The notes below the pieces were generated by a model. That model had not been told where the DNA came from and did no database searches. It saw nothing but the letters and a program-made list of their open reading frames with translations. A stretch of DNA of 64,000 nt from Parapedobacter deserti (GTDB taxonomy: Bacteria; Bacteroidota; Bacteroidia; Sphingobacteriales; Sphingobacteriaceae). Shown piece by piece: positions 15,776 to 25,959 of the stretch. The number at the start of each line of letters is the position of its first letter. Position 1 is the first letter of the stretch. Both the position numbers and the translations under genes were made by a program. Where the stretch lies: positions 124,001 to 188,000 of the forward strand of contig NZ_JBHRTA010000009.1 of assembly GCF_042646065.1 (NCBI RefSeq), written 5' to 3'.

Positions 15776-18577
15776 ATGATAATAAAAAACCTAGTTACGC
15801 TTGTCATGGTGTGTTCATGTTGGCTTTTTGCTGTAGGCCAAGGCAACGGCTACGCAATTAAAGGTGCCGTAGTTGACACCGCTTCGAGCATTCAGCTCGC
15901 TAAATCGTCCATAGTGCTGGTGCATGCAAAGGATTCCATGCTGTATCGGTTTACCCGGACAGACGAATCTGGGAATTTTCGACTTGATGACTTGGAGGCT
16001 GGACAGTATATTCTTTTTGCCACCTTTCCGGAATATGCCGATTATGTGGAGCACTTTACACTGGATAGTGCGACTAAGGTGGTAGATTTCGGCAACCTGG
16101 GGTTGGTACTCCGGACGCGCTTGCTTGAAGAGGTGCTGGTGAATCGTCGACAGGCAATCACCATTAAAGGTGATACAACGGAGTACGATGCGGGAAGCTA
16201 CGTTATTCAGCCTAACTCCAAAGTAGAAGATCTTCTGAAGCAGCTGCCTGGTATTCAGGTAGACCAGGATGGCAAGATCACAGCCCAAGGACAGACCGTA
16301 AATAAGGTGTTGGTAGACGGAGAGGAATTCTTCGGCGATGACCCTACGTTGGTCACGCGCAACCTGCGGGGCGATATGGTGGATAAGGTACAGCTTTACG
16401 ATAAGCGGAGCGACCAGGCAGAGTTCACCGGGGTTGATGACGGCGAGCGTATGAAGACGCTCAATATCAAACTAAAAGAAGATAAGAAAAAGGGGTACTT
16501 CGGCAAAGTGGATGCTGGTATTGGCAGCAATGATATGTACGAGGGACAGGCAATGTTTAACCGTTTCAACGACAAGCAACGGTTTTCAGCGTTTGGAACC
16601 ATCGGAAATACCGGTCGCACAGGACTGAATTGGCAGGACGCCGACCGCTTTGCTCCTTCGGGGACCACCTCGTTTACGGAAGACGGTAGCATAATTATTA
16701 CGGTAGGAGGGGGGCAGGACGATATCGAATCATGGGGCGGGCGTTACGACGGCAGGGGTATCCCTTCCGCATTAAATGGCGGCGCTTATTATAGCAACAA
16801 ATGGAATGAAGGCAGACAGTCGATCAACGGGAATTATAAAATCGGTGAGTTGAGCGTGAATGGAACCAGCAACTCGATCACCCAGAATACGCTTCCGACC
16901 GGACGGATCAACACGGTGTCCGACCAGGCGTTTGACCGCCGGATTTTCCGCCAGCGGGGAGGTGCAATCGTTGAGACGCAGTTCGACTCGACTTCCACGT
17001 TGAAAGTGACGGTGGATGGAACGCTTAGAAATGGTGAAACCTCCGAGTCCAGCCAGTCGGTCGGCACAGATGCCAATGGTGGTATGCTCAATCAGTCGAT
17101 GCGGCGAACCTGGAATGATTCCGAAGGGTTAAGTGCTTACATTACCGCATTTTGGACAAAGAAGCTGCGCAAGCAGGGAAGGACTATCTCTTTGGAGCTC
17201 AATGAAACCATTAACCAAAGTAAATCCCACGGATTTCTGTTTTCAGAAAATTCCCTTTATGTAGACGGCACTGTGGACAGCGTCTTGCTGGTTGATCAAC
17301 TAAAGATAAACGATGCCCGAAACTCGGTATTCAATTCGAACATTACTTATTCCGAGCCATTGACCAACACCCTTTCCCTAGTGTTGAACTACCGGCTTAC
17401 GGCAAACAATGGTGCCTCGCTCAGGCAATCTTTCAATCCCGTCGGCGCGAATGGAGCGCACGCGGAGCTGGATTCCCTGTTTAGTAACGATTTCACGCTG
17501 AACCAGCTGGCTAATCAACTCGGTGCTATGCTCAACTTCAGGAAGGGTAAATCCACGCTCAATTTCGGTTCAAGGGTAAGCCGTGTGCGATTTGATCAGA
17601 CCGATCGGTATGCAGACAGCAGGTTCGAACGAAGTTTCACCAATCATAATCCGCAATTGATTTGGCAATATCGCTTTTCTCAGCAGAAATCACTTCGCCT
17701 TTCCTACAACGGAAACAACACGCAACCTGCCATTAACCAAATACAGCCGGTCCGTGTAAATGATGACCCCATGAACATTGTGTTGGGCAATCCTGGTCTC
17801 AAACCCTCATACACCAATCGCTTCAATGTGTCATACAACTCATTTAAGGTGCTCGGCAACCAATACATCTATTTTTCAGGCGGCTTCTCAAATACCCACA
17901 ATCCCATCGTGAGCAACACCCACACAGACTCCGTGGGCCGCAGCACTTTCCAATATGCCAACCTGGACGACCAGTCTCCGATGAATTACTACTTTTATTC
18001 CAACTTCAGCAAAAATTTAAAAAAATGGAATCTCAACGTAGGCGCTGGATTGAATACCAACGGAAATGTGTATTATAACCTTACAAACGGGGAATTGAAT
18101 AGGACGCAAAATTCGACTTATTCCGCAAGCATCAATATTAGACAGCATATTCAGAAAAAATATGATTTTAATATGGACGTTGGACCTTCGTACATGCTTG
18201 GAAAAGCGTCTCTGCAACGGCAACAAGACAATAATGGATGGGGACTTAACGGTAATTATTCATTCAATATCTATTTGCCACTCAAATTCCAGATCAACTC
18301 ACAGGGCCGGTATACGTATACCGCTCCTACAGCGTTGTTTGACGAAGCTTTTGAACAATTTATCGTTGATGCATCAGTGAGCAAAAAATTCCTTCCCGAC
18401 GAAACGCTCCGGTTTGGAGTTGGGGTAAATGACATCTTCAATCAAAATAGGGGCTTTAACCGAAGTGCGAATAATAACTTTTTTACGCAAAACAGCTATA
18501 CGACAATCGCACGTTTCCTAATGTTCTCGTTGACATGGGATTTCAACAAGATGGGGGGCGCCTCCATAAATAATTAA
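15776..18577 (+). CDS. Outer-membrane beta-barrel protein, TonB-receptor-like
   Basis: A 933-residue outer-membrane protein with a signal peptide (ending near AVGQG). It then has a carboxypeptidase-regulatory-like domain (about residues 25-110, KGAVVDTASSIQLAKSSIVLV), a plug-like segment (residues 140-220, including VEDLLKQLPGIQVDQDGKITAQGQTVNKVLVDG) and a long barrel of the OMP_b-brl_3 type. The segment NKVLVDGEEFFGDDP is typical of this Bacteroidota group. A TonB box is not obvious. The next gene, a GLPGLI protein, starts one base after the stop codon. The pair occurs repeatedly in Bacteroidota and may export or process something together. The substrate is unknown. Confidence 0.8.
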   Translation: MIIKNLVTLVMVCSCWLFAVGQGNGYAIKGAVVDTASSIQLAKSSIVLVHAKDSMLYRFTRTDESGNFRLDDLEAGQYILFATFPEYADYVEHFTLDSATKVVDFGNLGLVLRTRLLEEVLVNRRQAITIKGDTTEYDAGSYVIQPNSKVEDLLKQLPGIQVDQDGKITAQGQTVNKVLVDGEEFFGDDPTLVTRNLRGDMVDKVQLYDKRSDQAEFTGVDDGERMKTLNIKLKEDKKKGYFGKVDAGIGSNDMYEGQAMFNRFNDKQRFSAFGTIGNTGRTGLNWQDADRFAPSGTTSFTEDGSIIITVGGGQDDIESWGGRYDGRGIPSALNGGAYYSNKWNEGRQSINGNYKIGELSVNGTSNSITQNTLPTGRINTVSDQAFDRRIFRQRGGAIVETQFDSTSTLKVTVDGTLRNGETSESSQSVGTDANGGMLNQSMRRTWNDSEGLSAYITAFWTKKLRKQGRTISLELNETINQSKSHGFLFSENSLYVDGTVDSVLLVDQLKINDARNSVFNSNITYSEPLTNTLSLVLNYRLTANNGASLRQSFNPVGANGAHAELDSLFSNDFTLNQLANQLGAMLNFRKGKSTLNFGSRVSRVRFDQTDRYADSRFERSFTNHNPQLIWQYRFSQQKSLRLSYNGNNTQPAINQIQPVRVNDDPMNIVLGNPGLKPSYTNRFNVSYNSFKVLGNQYIYFSGGFSNTHNPIVSNTHTDSVGRSTFQYANLDDQSPMNYYFYSNFSKNLKKWNLNVGAGLNTNGNVYYNLTNGELNRTQNSTYSASINIRQHIQKKYDFNMDVGPSYMLGKASLQRQQDNNGWGLNGNYSFNIYLPLKFQINSQGRYTYTAPTALFDEAFEQFIVDASVSKKFLPDETLRFGVGVNDIFNQNRGFNRSANNNFFTQNSYTTIARFLMFSLTWDFNKMGGASINN

Positions 18578-19372
18578 ATGAGCAAAATGAAGATAAAGAT
18601 TTTCCAACGCTTGTCGGCCTTGCTACTCGTCTCAGTACTTGCCGCGCAACCGCTGAAAGCACAGTATGCGCGTTTTGTTGAAAGCGGCGCCATCGAGTTC
18701 GAAAAACGGGTAAACATGTACGCAAAGATCAAGAGTAGGTTAGGCAATAGCTCGTTTATGGAGCAGGCTTATGAGCAATACAAAAAGACTAATCCCCAGT
18801 TTAAATCATTCAAATACAACCTCGTCTTCGATCGTGATAGGACTCGGTTTTGGCCACATGGAGACCGCGAGAATTCCTCGGCTGGCTTTTTCGGCAACGA
18901 CCCTTCTATTGACATCGGGAGCATTATTTTCACTGATTTCGCCGCAGGGCAGCAGGTTAGCCAGAAAAGTGTTTATGAAGAAACCTACCTTATTACCGAT
19001 AGCATCCGGCACATCCAATGGAGGTTCACCAACGAGACGCGCGAAATCGCTGGCTACTTGTGCCGGCGGGCCAACGCGTTAATTCTTGACTCTGTCTATG
19101 TCGTAGCATTTTACACAGACCAGATACCTTTGTCTGGCGGCCCTGAGTCATTCGCCGGACTCCCTGGCATGATTCTCGGTGTCGCACTACCCTATGAAAA
19201 TATTACGTATTTTGCCACTAAGGTGGAAGATCGCCCCGTGTCAGCAAAAGAGCTGGATCCTCCTAAAAGAGGGAAACCACTCAATTATCATCAGTTGCGG
19301 ACCCAATTGGAGGCCAGCTTAAAAAATTGGGGCGAGTTCGCCCAATCTATACTGAAGGCCATGTTGCTTTAG
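18578..19372 (+). CDS. GLPGLI family secreted protein
   Basis: A 264-residue exported protein with an N-terminal signal peptide (to about residue 28, ending AQPLKAQ). It contains the defining family motif AGLPGMILGV near residue 205 (canonical GLPGLIL). The preceding Y-x-C-R-R-A and WYTDQIPLSGGPE-like sequence (here FYTDQIPLSGGPE) is conserved in the family. Its function is unknown. The ATG directly follows the TAA of the upstream barrel gene, so the two are translationally coupled and likely act together in the envelope. Members have been suggested to be secreted porin-associated proteins, but nothing in the sequence proves that. Confidence 0.85.
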   Translation: MSKMKIKIFQRLSALLLVSVLAAQPLKAQYARFVESGAIEFEKRVNMYAKIKSRLGNSSFMEQAYEQYKKTNPQFKSFKYNLVFDRDRTRFWPHGDRENSSAGFFGNDPSIDIGSIIFTDFAAGQQVSQKSVYEETYLITDSIRHIQWRFTNETREIAGYLCRRANALILDSVYVVAFYTDQIPLSGGPESFAGLPGMILGVALPYENITYFATKVEDRPVSAKELDPPKRGKPLNYHQLRTQLEASLKNWGEFAQSILKAMLL

Positions 19373-19448
19373 TTGATAAAAAACATTGCTCGCCATTGGT
19401 TGTTGACTACCCTAAGATCGGATGAATATACTAGTCCAGATATTAGCT

Positions 19449-20753
19449 ATGGAATCAATCAATTGTTTGCTTTTTTGCAGGTTATCAGCTGCATTGATAG
19501 TTTTGAGCATGTTGTGCACGCCGACCCAAGCCCAGGAGATCGTCGAATACGGCCTGGATGTCCGGTTGCCTGCTCCAATGGCAACGCCGTCGGCCACGAA
19601 ACTAGCTAAAGTCATTGGGTGGCCCGAGGACAGAAAGCCGGTGGCGCCTCAAGGCTACCGGGTAGTGAAGTTCGCTGATGGGATGAACAGCCCGAGGTGG
19701 GTTTATGTTGCACCAAACGGAGATATCTTTGTCTCCGAGGCGCGCACCGTTAAACGCGGCGCGGCGCGGATCAAAGAACTGGTAAGCGGCAAGGCGCGCT
19801 CCCGAAACGAGAACCTCGAAGTAAGCTCACATCAGATCATCCTTTTTCGCGACACGGATGGCGACGGACAACCGGAATTCCAACGGGTTTACCTGGATGG
19901 CTTGAACCAGCCCTTCGGCATGCTCGTGCTGGGTAACCACTTCTATGTCGCGAACACCGATGCGTTGTGGCGGTTTCCTTATGATCCGGAGGCTCACAGC
20001 ATTGTTGCGGACGGGGAGAAGCTCGTAGACCTGCCTGCCGGCGGGTATAACAACCATTGGACACGCAATATTATTGCTAATGCCGATGGTAGCAAAATTT
20101 ATATTTCCGTTGGTTCAGGAAGTAATGTGGGCGAAAACGGTATGGAGCATGAAGTCCGCCGCGCCTGCATCCTTGAAGTCAACCCAGACGGTACCAACGA
20201 GCGCATTTTCGCATCTGGTCTGCGTAATCCGGTGGGGATGGATTGGGAACCAGTGACCGGTAAGCTTTGGACTGCAGTTAATGAGCGGGATGAGCTTGGG
20301 GACGCGTTAGTGCCGGATTACATTACAGCGGTGCAAGAGCACGGGTTTTATGGGTGGCCGTATGCCTATTGGGGAAAACATCCCGATCCAAACTGGGAAG
20401 GGAAACACCAGGAATTGATTGACAAGAGCATTGTTCCGGATTATGCGTTGGGGTCGCATACGGCGTCGCTGGGCTTAGCGTTCAGGACGAACGAGCGTTT
20501 TGAGCCCGGCGCTTATATCGGCCAGCATGGTTCATGGAATCGATCGGAGCTTGTCGGGTATAAAGTAATGTACGTGCCTTTTGAAAATGGCAAACCCAAA
20601 GGCATGCCTGAAGATTTTCTGACCGGATTCGTTGCCGATGCGGAAAGTGGCGAGGTCTATGGACGGCCGGTAGGAGTAGCTTTTGCGAAAAACGGGTATA
20701 TGCTGGTATCCGATGACGCCGGCAATTCAATCTGGGCAGTGGTGCCGGAATGA
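19449..20753 (+). CDS. Sorbosone dehydrogenase-like PQQ-type beta-propeller protein
   Basis: A secreted six-bladed beta-propeller of the glucose/sorbosone dehydrogenase superfamily, 434 residues. It is predicted to be a periplasmic PQQ-dependent sugar or aldehyde dehydrogenase. After a signal peptide (MESINCLLFCRLS... to TQA), visible landmarks are PRWVYVAPNGDIFVSEA, the ligand-binding NNHWTRNIIANADGSKIYISVGSGSNVG, RNPVGMDWEP and ERDELGDALVPDY. Near the C terminus is GQHGSWNRSELVGYKV. There is no cytochrome c domain, unlike some sorbosone dehydrogenases. I prefer ATG 19449 to ATG 19422 because it fits a signal peptide better. It is separated from the GLPGLI gene by 76 bases and converges on nuoN. 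The substrate is unknown. Confidence 0.75.
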   Translation: MESINCLLFCRLSAALIVLSMLCTPTQAQEIVEYGLDVRLPAPMATPSATKLAKVIGWPEDRKPVAPQGYRVVKFADGMNSPRWVYVAPNGDIFVSEARTVKRGAARIKELVSGKARSRNENLEVSSHQIILFRDTDGDGQPEFQRVYLDGLNQPFGMLVLGNHFYVANTDALWRFPYDPEAHSIVADGEKLVDLPAGGYNNHWTRNIIANADGSKIYISVGSGSNVGENGMEHEVRRACILEVNPDGTNERIFASGLRNPVGMDWEPVTGKLWTAVNERDELGDALVPDYITAVQEHGFYGWPYAYWGKHPDPNWEGKHQELIDKSIVPDYALGSHTASLGLAFRTNERFEPGAYIGQHGSWNRSELVGYKVMYVPFENGKPKGMPEDFLTGFVADAESGEVYGRPVGVAFAKNGYMLVSDDAGNSIWAVVPE

Positions 20754-20806
20754 TAGCTATCCGAACGGGGTGATGTTCAATTGTGGGCGCGCGCAGAGCC
20801 TTGTAA

Positions 20807-22297
20807 TCAAAATAGCCCGATCAGCCATCCTGGGAAGATACCCAGCAATAAAACGGCAGTTGTGATCAACAGCGCTACTCCGACAATCGACGACGGCAGC
20901 GCCGCAATCTCTGAGGCCCTCTCCCGTTTGCGCAAAAAAGCATTCAGTGGCACCTTAAAGTAGTAGAACAGGGAAACGACGGTTGTTAGCGCACCAACGA
21001 TAAGCAAAACGATCATGCCAATCTCACCTGTATGTTGCCACTGATTGAATACCGCGCTGAACACCAGTATCTTAGCTACGAATCCGGCAGTTGGTGGAAG
21101 ACCGGTAAGTGACACGAGTAAGACCACAAAGCAAATACATGCAAGCGGAAGTACTTTTCCTAATCCGCGGTATCCCTCAACATCGACAGCACCCGTGCGT
21201 GCTTCGATGTAATCGGCCAGCATAAATACACCCATGTTCATCAACCCGTATACGGTGAGGTAAAATAAGAGGATGGTGTATTCTCCGGTCGAATACGCGA
21301 GTACTGCCATCATGAGAAAGCCCGTATGCCCGATAGAAGAATAAGCCATCATCCGCTTGATATTGGTTTGTGCCAATGCGGCAAGGTTGCCCAGCAGCAT
21401 AGTTGCAACGGCCGATAGTAATATGAGGGTATGCAAGTGTTGGTAGGCATAGCTATCGGCAGGCCAGGCGTACAAAATCCGGGCAAGTAAAGCTATGCCA
21501 GCGATTTTCGGGACGGTGGAAAGAAAAGCCGTCACCGGCGTTGGTGCTCCCTGATAAACATCAGGTGTCCAGAAATGGAATGGCACGAAGGATAACTTGA
21601 AGCCAAGGCCTGCAAAAACAAACAGCAATACCGCGCCAACCAGCAACGGCCCAGTATCGATGAGCCCCTGAATATGTTCAGGGGAAGTGAAATCCAGGTT
21701 GCCGGTAAAGCCGTACAGGAATGACAATCCGTATAGCATCACGGCAGAGCATACCGAGCCAAACAGTACGTACTTCATCGAGGCTTCCGCCTGCAGGGGT
21801 TCCCTTGCAAGGTAACCGACCATGAGGTAAGAGCCGATGGATACCATTTCGACGGCCACGAATACCATCAGCCAGCTAGTGGCCATACCCATAAGGTTAA
21901 GACCGATCTGTACCGCGATCAGAATACTGTATAAGTCTGCTGTTTTTTTGGGGTGGGCTTTGAATTCGGAGTTGCCGTGCACAAACAGGACAAACAGAAG
22001 ACTGATTGCGCCTGTAAGGATACGTATATATCGGCCAAAGTCATCGATTGACATGGTGCCGAACAGCGCCCCGCTAGCGGTGGGTGCTACCAGTTGCAGT
22101 ACGCTAAACGTCCCAGCCAGTATGATGCCGGCTAAGGTGATGGTGAATGTGCCGTGCCGCCAACGGTGGTCGACGAATAAGCCCGAGCCGATACTCGAAA
22201 GGAAGGTAGCGGCCAGCACCAACTCTGGCATCAGCTGGGGAAGTCCCGAGAGAATGTGGTCGAGTTTAATACTTATATCGGGTAGTAGTTCAATCAT
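20807..22297 (-). CDS. nuoN: NADH-quinone oxidoreductase subunit N
   Basis: The NuoN proton-pumping subunit of respiratory complex I is an antiporter-like membrane protein of 496 residues with about 14 transmembrane helices. The conserved FHFWTPDVYQGAPTPVTAFLSTVPK motif and AQTNIKRMMAYSSIGHTGF motif hold the lysines of the proton pathway, and a mid-membrane glutamate is in VEMVSIGSYLMVGY. It is the last gene of the nuoH-N operon, 12 bases after nuoM. Confidence 0.95.
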   Translation of the reverse strand: MIELLPDISIKLDHILSGLPQLMPELVLAATFLSSIGSGLFVDHRWRHGTFTITLAGIILAGTFSVLQLVAPTASGALFGTMSIDDFGRYIRILTGAISLLFVLFVHGNSEFKAHPKKTADLYSILIAVQIGLNLMGMATSWLMVFVAVEMVSIGSYLMVGYLAREPLQAEASMKYVLFGSVCSAVMLYGLSFLYGFTGNLDFTSPEHIQGLIDTGPLLVGAVLLFVFAGLGFKLSFVPFHFWTPDVYQGAPTPVTAFLSTVPKIAGIALLARILYAWPADSYAYQHLHTLILLSAVATMLLGNLAALAQTNIKRMMAYSSIGHTGFLMMAVLAYSTGEYTILLFYLTVYGLMNMGVFMLADYIEARTGAVDVEGYRGLGKVLPLACICFVVLLVSLTGLPPTAGFVAKILVFSAVFNQWQHTGEIGMIVLLIVGALTTVVSLFYYFKVPLNAFLRKRERASEIAALPSSIVGVALLITTAVLLLGIFPGWLIGLF

Positions 22298-22309
22298 GAC
22301 TCATACGTT

Positions 22310-23914
22310 TTACTTCCCTGTGACTAATTCCACCAATGCCAATACCGAGGCGTTGATATGGCCAAGTGCCAATGATGGATAGATGCCCAACACCAAGGCG
22401 AGTGTAAGCATCGGGATCATGACAAGCGTTTCGCGGGGCGTTGCATCTGTGAGGGCATTGGTCCAAGCCTCACCGCCTTTTAGGCGGAGCCCCCCGAAAA
22501 ACATCCGCTGGAGTGTCCACAGGAAATACGCAGCACTAAGCAAGATGCCTAATGATCCTGCGATGGCCATCCACCGCGGCAGGAGACCATTAACAGTTTC
22601 CGAGTTAAATGCCCCGATAATGACAAACGCCTCACCAATGAAAGCCGAAAAACCGGGCAGTCCTAGCGATGCAAAAAAGGTTATGCCGATAAAGACGGTG
22701 AATCGAGGGACCAGGCTCGCTAATCCGCGGAAATGGTGTATGTCACGGTCCTGCACTCGATCATACAGCATGCCCACTAAAAAAAACAGGGCGGCCGATA
22801 GGAAACCATGACTGATCATCTGGAATACCGCACCGGCCATGCCTTCCACAGTAAGCGATGCCACTCCTAACAGCACAAAGCCCATGTGTGATACGGATGA
22901 GTATGCAACCATCCGTTTCAGGTCCCGCTGGGTCAAGGCAACGAATGCCCCGTAGACGATGGACACAACGCCGATAAGTCCCAGCCACCACGCCGATTGA
23001 AGCGCGGCATCGGGAAATATACTAAAACAGATCCGTAGTATGCCGTACCCGCCGATTTTGAGTAAAATACCGGCGAGAATGATAGACACAGGGGTAGGTG
23101 CCTCCACATGCGCGTCAGGTAGCCATGTGTGGAGTGGTACAATGGGCACCTTGATCGCGAAGGCAACAAACAAGACGATGAAGCCGAGTAATCGCGCCGG
23201 GATGCCGAAAAGCTCCCGTTGAGCCACCGATGAAAATATCGAACTAGGCACATAGTTAGCGGCGTCCATCATGTGCAGCATATTGAAGGTATGGGCACCC
23301 GTTGTGGGATCGATGACCGAAAAATAGAGTCCCACAATGACCAATAACATGAATACCGAGCCAAATAAGGTATACAGGAAAAACTTAATGGCAGCATACT
23401 CCCTTTTTGCGCCGCCCCAGATTCCGATGAGAAAATACAGCGGCAGCAGCAGCAGCTCATAAAAAATATAAAACAAGAAGAAGTCCAACGCCGAGAAAAC
23501 ACCCATCACGGCCATGTCCAAAATCATCAACAGAATGAAGTAGCCTTTTACGCTTTTCTGCATGTTCCACGACGCCCCGATGGCGATGAGGATAACAAGC
23601 GCGGTGAGAAACAAGAAAGGCATCGAAAGCCCGTCCACGCCGACGAAATAGTCGATTTCAAGTCTGCCGATTTGTCCCATGTCCAACCGAATCCAAGGAG
23701 AACGGTCGACGAACTGGTATAACCGTTCTTCATTGATGCCCGACCCCTTTGGATGGAAAAGGCAATACATTGCTCCGCTGAGCACCAGCTGTAAGAGCCC
23801 CGTAGCGAGCGCAATGTACTTACAAATGGATTTCAATGCATTGGGGGCGAGTACCATCAAGGCGGCCGCAACCAGCGGCAAAAAGATCAATATGGTCAAT
23901 AAATGCGGGTTCAT
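22310..23914 (-). CDS. nuoM: NADH-quinone oxidoreductase subunit M
   Basis: The NuoM antiporter-like subunit of complex I, 534 residues. The quinone oxidoreductase signature HTWLPDAHVEAPTPVSIILAG is present, as are TQRDLKRMVAYSSVSHMGF and the key glutamate in FFLFYIFYELLLLPLYFLIGIWG. ATG 23914 (MNPHLLTIL) is chosen. Its ATGA overlaps the nuoL stop codon by four bases, indicating translational coupling. The longer in-frame extension upstream is nuoL sequence read in another frame. Confidence 0.95.
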   Translation of the reverse strand: MNPHLLTILIFLPLVAAALMVLAPNALKSICKYIALATGLLQLVLSGAMYCLFHPKGSGINEERLYQFVDRSPWIRLDMGQIGRLEIDYFVGVDGLSMPFLFLTALVILIAIGASWNMQKSVKGYFILLMILDMAVMGVFSALDFFLFYIFYELLLLPLYFLIGIWGGAKREYAAIKFFLYTLFGSVFMLLVIVGLYFSVIDPTTGAHTFNMLHMMDAANYVPSSIFSSVAQRELFGIPARLLGFIVLFVAFAIKVPIVPLHTWLPDAHVEAPTPVSIILAGILLKIGGYGILRICFSIFPDAALQSAWWLGLIGVVSIVYGAFVALTQRDLKRMVAYSSVSHMGFVLLGVASLTVEGMAGAVFQMISHGFLSAALFFLVGMLYDRVQDRDIHHFRGLASLVPRFTVFIGITFFASLGLPGFSAFIGEAFVIIGAFNSETVNGLLPRWMAIAGSLGILLSAAYFLWTLQRMFFGGLRLKGGEAWTNALTDATPRETLVMIPMLTLALVLGIYPSLALGHINASVLALVELVTGK

Positions 23915-25935
23915 GCCTGCGCGAATATATGATAAAGCAAAATCACCAAAACAACAAAAAATACTAAGGCAAGGTAGTGTTGTATCCTGCCGGTCTGTGT
24001 GCGCCTGAGTACGTTGCCAACCCCCCAAGCGAGCTGACCGGCTAAGCGTACCAAGCCATCCACAAGATGCTGGTCTATTTTTGCAACTACAACTGCCAGG
24101 GATCGTCCTGCTGCGGCGAAGCCATTGATGAGGCCGTCTACAACGTGCCGGTCCAGCCAGCGCAGCACAAGCGACAGCCTTAGCAGCGGCTGCACGATAA
24201 CGGCGTCATAACATTCGTTGATGTAACCTTGGCGTTCCGACAACCGATATAACAAACCTTTTCTCTTCAGCGGATATCTTCCGAGCACGTACCAGCGCCA
24301 AACTAAGGAGGCCACGGCCACGGTGACCACCGTGGCCAATGTCGGGATAAGTATGTGAAGCGATCGAAGGGGAGGCAAAGCAGGTGTTTCCTGCGCAAGC
24401 TGCGCGAGCAACCATACGTGCCCGTCATTCAACGGGTGAAGCGTGAATAATGGGAAGAGGGAGCAAACAGCAAGAAAGATCATCGGAAATAACATCCAAG
24501 GTGATGTCTTTTCGTGAGGTTTGACACCGGTGGCCGACGGAGCGAAAAACACCTTTGCCAACAAACGGAAGATATAAAAGCTGGTCAAAACACTCACAAA
24601 GAGCAAAATAAATGGAATCACTTTGACCGCTCCGTGTTGCAGGGAAGACCATTCAAACGCATGGACCAGCAACGCATCCTTGGAAAGATAACCTGCTGTG
24701 AGCGGGAATCCTGCCAGTGCAAGCGACGCGATGAGCATGGTTACAAAGGTTACCGGCATTTGCTTCCGCAATCCGCCCATTTGTCGGATGTCCTGTGGAT
24801 CGATATCCAGTCCATGTTTTTCCTTAGTGTGCTGCATGGCATGAATGACCGATCCCGCGGTAAGGAAAAGCAGGCATTTGAAAAATGCATGGGTGACGAG
24901 GTGGAAAAGAGCCACATGGTACATCCCGATACCGACTCCCACCATCATAAAACCAAGCTGTGAGACGGTAGAAAACGCGAGTATTTTTTTGATGTCGTGC
25001 TGGGTGACCGCAAAGTAGCCGGCAATAAACGCTGTAACAGTACCTGTAGTGGCAATGACCTGTAGCACGGTAGCATCAAACACAGGGAACACTCGGGCTA
25101 GGAGGAACACTCCAGCAGCCACCATCGTGGCTGCATGAATGAGTGACGAAACTGAGGTTGGCCCTTCCATGGCGTCCGGCAGCCACACATGTAACGGAAA
25201 CTGTGCCGACTTGGCCATCGCTCCCAGAAAGATTGCCAGTCCCGCCACGGTGAGCCACCCGGCGGGAACCCTGCTGCTGGCAACGATAGCAGGGGTGTCG
25301 GCCCCGTTCAATATCGTAAATAGTCCCTGTGACCCGAAAAGCGATTGAATATCCAACGTGCCGAAGCCGCTGTAGAGGATTGCGATGCCGATAAGAAGGC
25401 CAATATCGCCGATGCGGTTGACAATAAACGCCTTTTTGTTAGCTTGAACCGCTGTCTCCCGGGTGTGCCAGAAACCGATCAGGAGGTAAGAGGCAAACCC
25501 TACGAGCTCCCAATAAATGTACATCAACAGCAGATTATCAGCAACGACAAGCCCGAGCATTGCGGCGCAGAATAAACTGAGGTACATCCAGTAACGATGA
25601 ATGTTTGGCTCGTCTTTCATATAAGACACAGAATAGATGTGCACAGGCAGGGCGACAAGGCACACCAATAGCAGCATCAATACCGAGATGTTGTCGAGTA
25701 AGAACCCAACATGAAAAGCTTGCTGGCCAACGGTAAACCAATGCCACTGAACCTGGATCGGTTCATGATTCCATACCTGTGCGAATGTGTAGCCTGCAGC
25801 CAGCAAACTAAGGGCTATTGTCGTTACGGAGGCGGCGCCGTTCCCGGCTCTCCTGCCTAGTGCGGCGGATAAGAGAAATCCGATGAAGGGCAACAACACT
25901 GCCGAACAGGCAGCCAGGATCGGATATGTTAGCAT
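23911..25935 (-). CDS. nuoL: NADH-quinone oxidoreductase subunit L
   Basis: NuoL is the distal proton-pumping subunit of complex I, 674 residues. Motifs include HVWLPDAMEGPTSVSSLIHAATMVAAGVF, TQHDIKKILAFSTVSQLGFMM, and the mid-membrane glutamate in LLLMYIYWELVGFASYLLIGFW. The C-terminal part (from about residue 560) should form the long lateral helix that ties NuoL to NuoM and NuoN. ATG 25935 is chosen over the TTG at 25947. It starts 24 bases after nuoK and overlaps nuoM at its end. Confidence 0.95.
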   Translation of the reverse strand: MLTYPILAACSAVLLPFIGFLLSAALGRRAGNGAASVTTIALSLLAAGYTFAQVWNHEPIQVQWHWFTVGQQAFHVGFLLDNISVLMLLLVCLVALPVHIYSVSYMKDEPNIHRYWMYLSLFCAAMLGLVVADNLLLMYIYWELVGFASYLLIGFWHTRETAVQANKKAFIVNRIGDIGLLIGIAILYSGFGTLDIQSLFGSQGLFTILNGADTPAIVASSRVPAGWLTVAGLAIFLGAMAKSAQFPLHVWLPDAMEGPTSVSSLIHAATMVAAGVFLLARVFPVFDATVLQVIATTGTVTAFIAGYFAVTQHDIKKILAFSTVSQLGFMMVGVGIGMYHVALFHLVTHAFFKCLLFLTAGSVIHAMQHTKEKHGLDIDPQDIRQMGGLRKQMPVTFVTMLIASLALAGFPLTAGYLSKDALLVHAFEWSSLQHGAVKVIPFILLFVSVLTSFYIFRLLAKVFFAPSATGVKPHEKTSPWMLFPMIFLAVCSLFPLFTLHPLNDGHVWLLAQLAQETPALPPLRSLHILIPTLATVVTVAVASLVWRWYVLGRYPLKRKGLLYRLSERQGYINECYDAVIVQPLLRLSLVLRWLDRHVVDGLINGFAAAGRSLAVVVAKIDQHLVDGLVRLAGQLAWGVGNVLRRTQTGRIQHYLALVFFVVLVILLYHIFAQA

Positions 25936-25959
25936 AGGAGCAGGCAATGTTGTCTTTTA

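Noticed and set aside
22383..22811. 142-codon plus-strand frame inside nuoM
   Set aside because: It is antisense to the well-supported nuoM gene and has a Ser/Arg/Pro composition typical of antisense frames.
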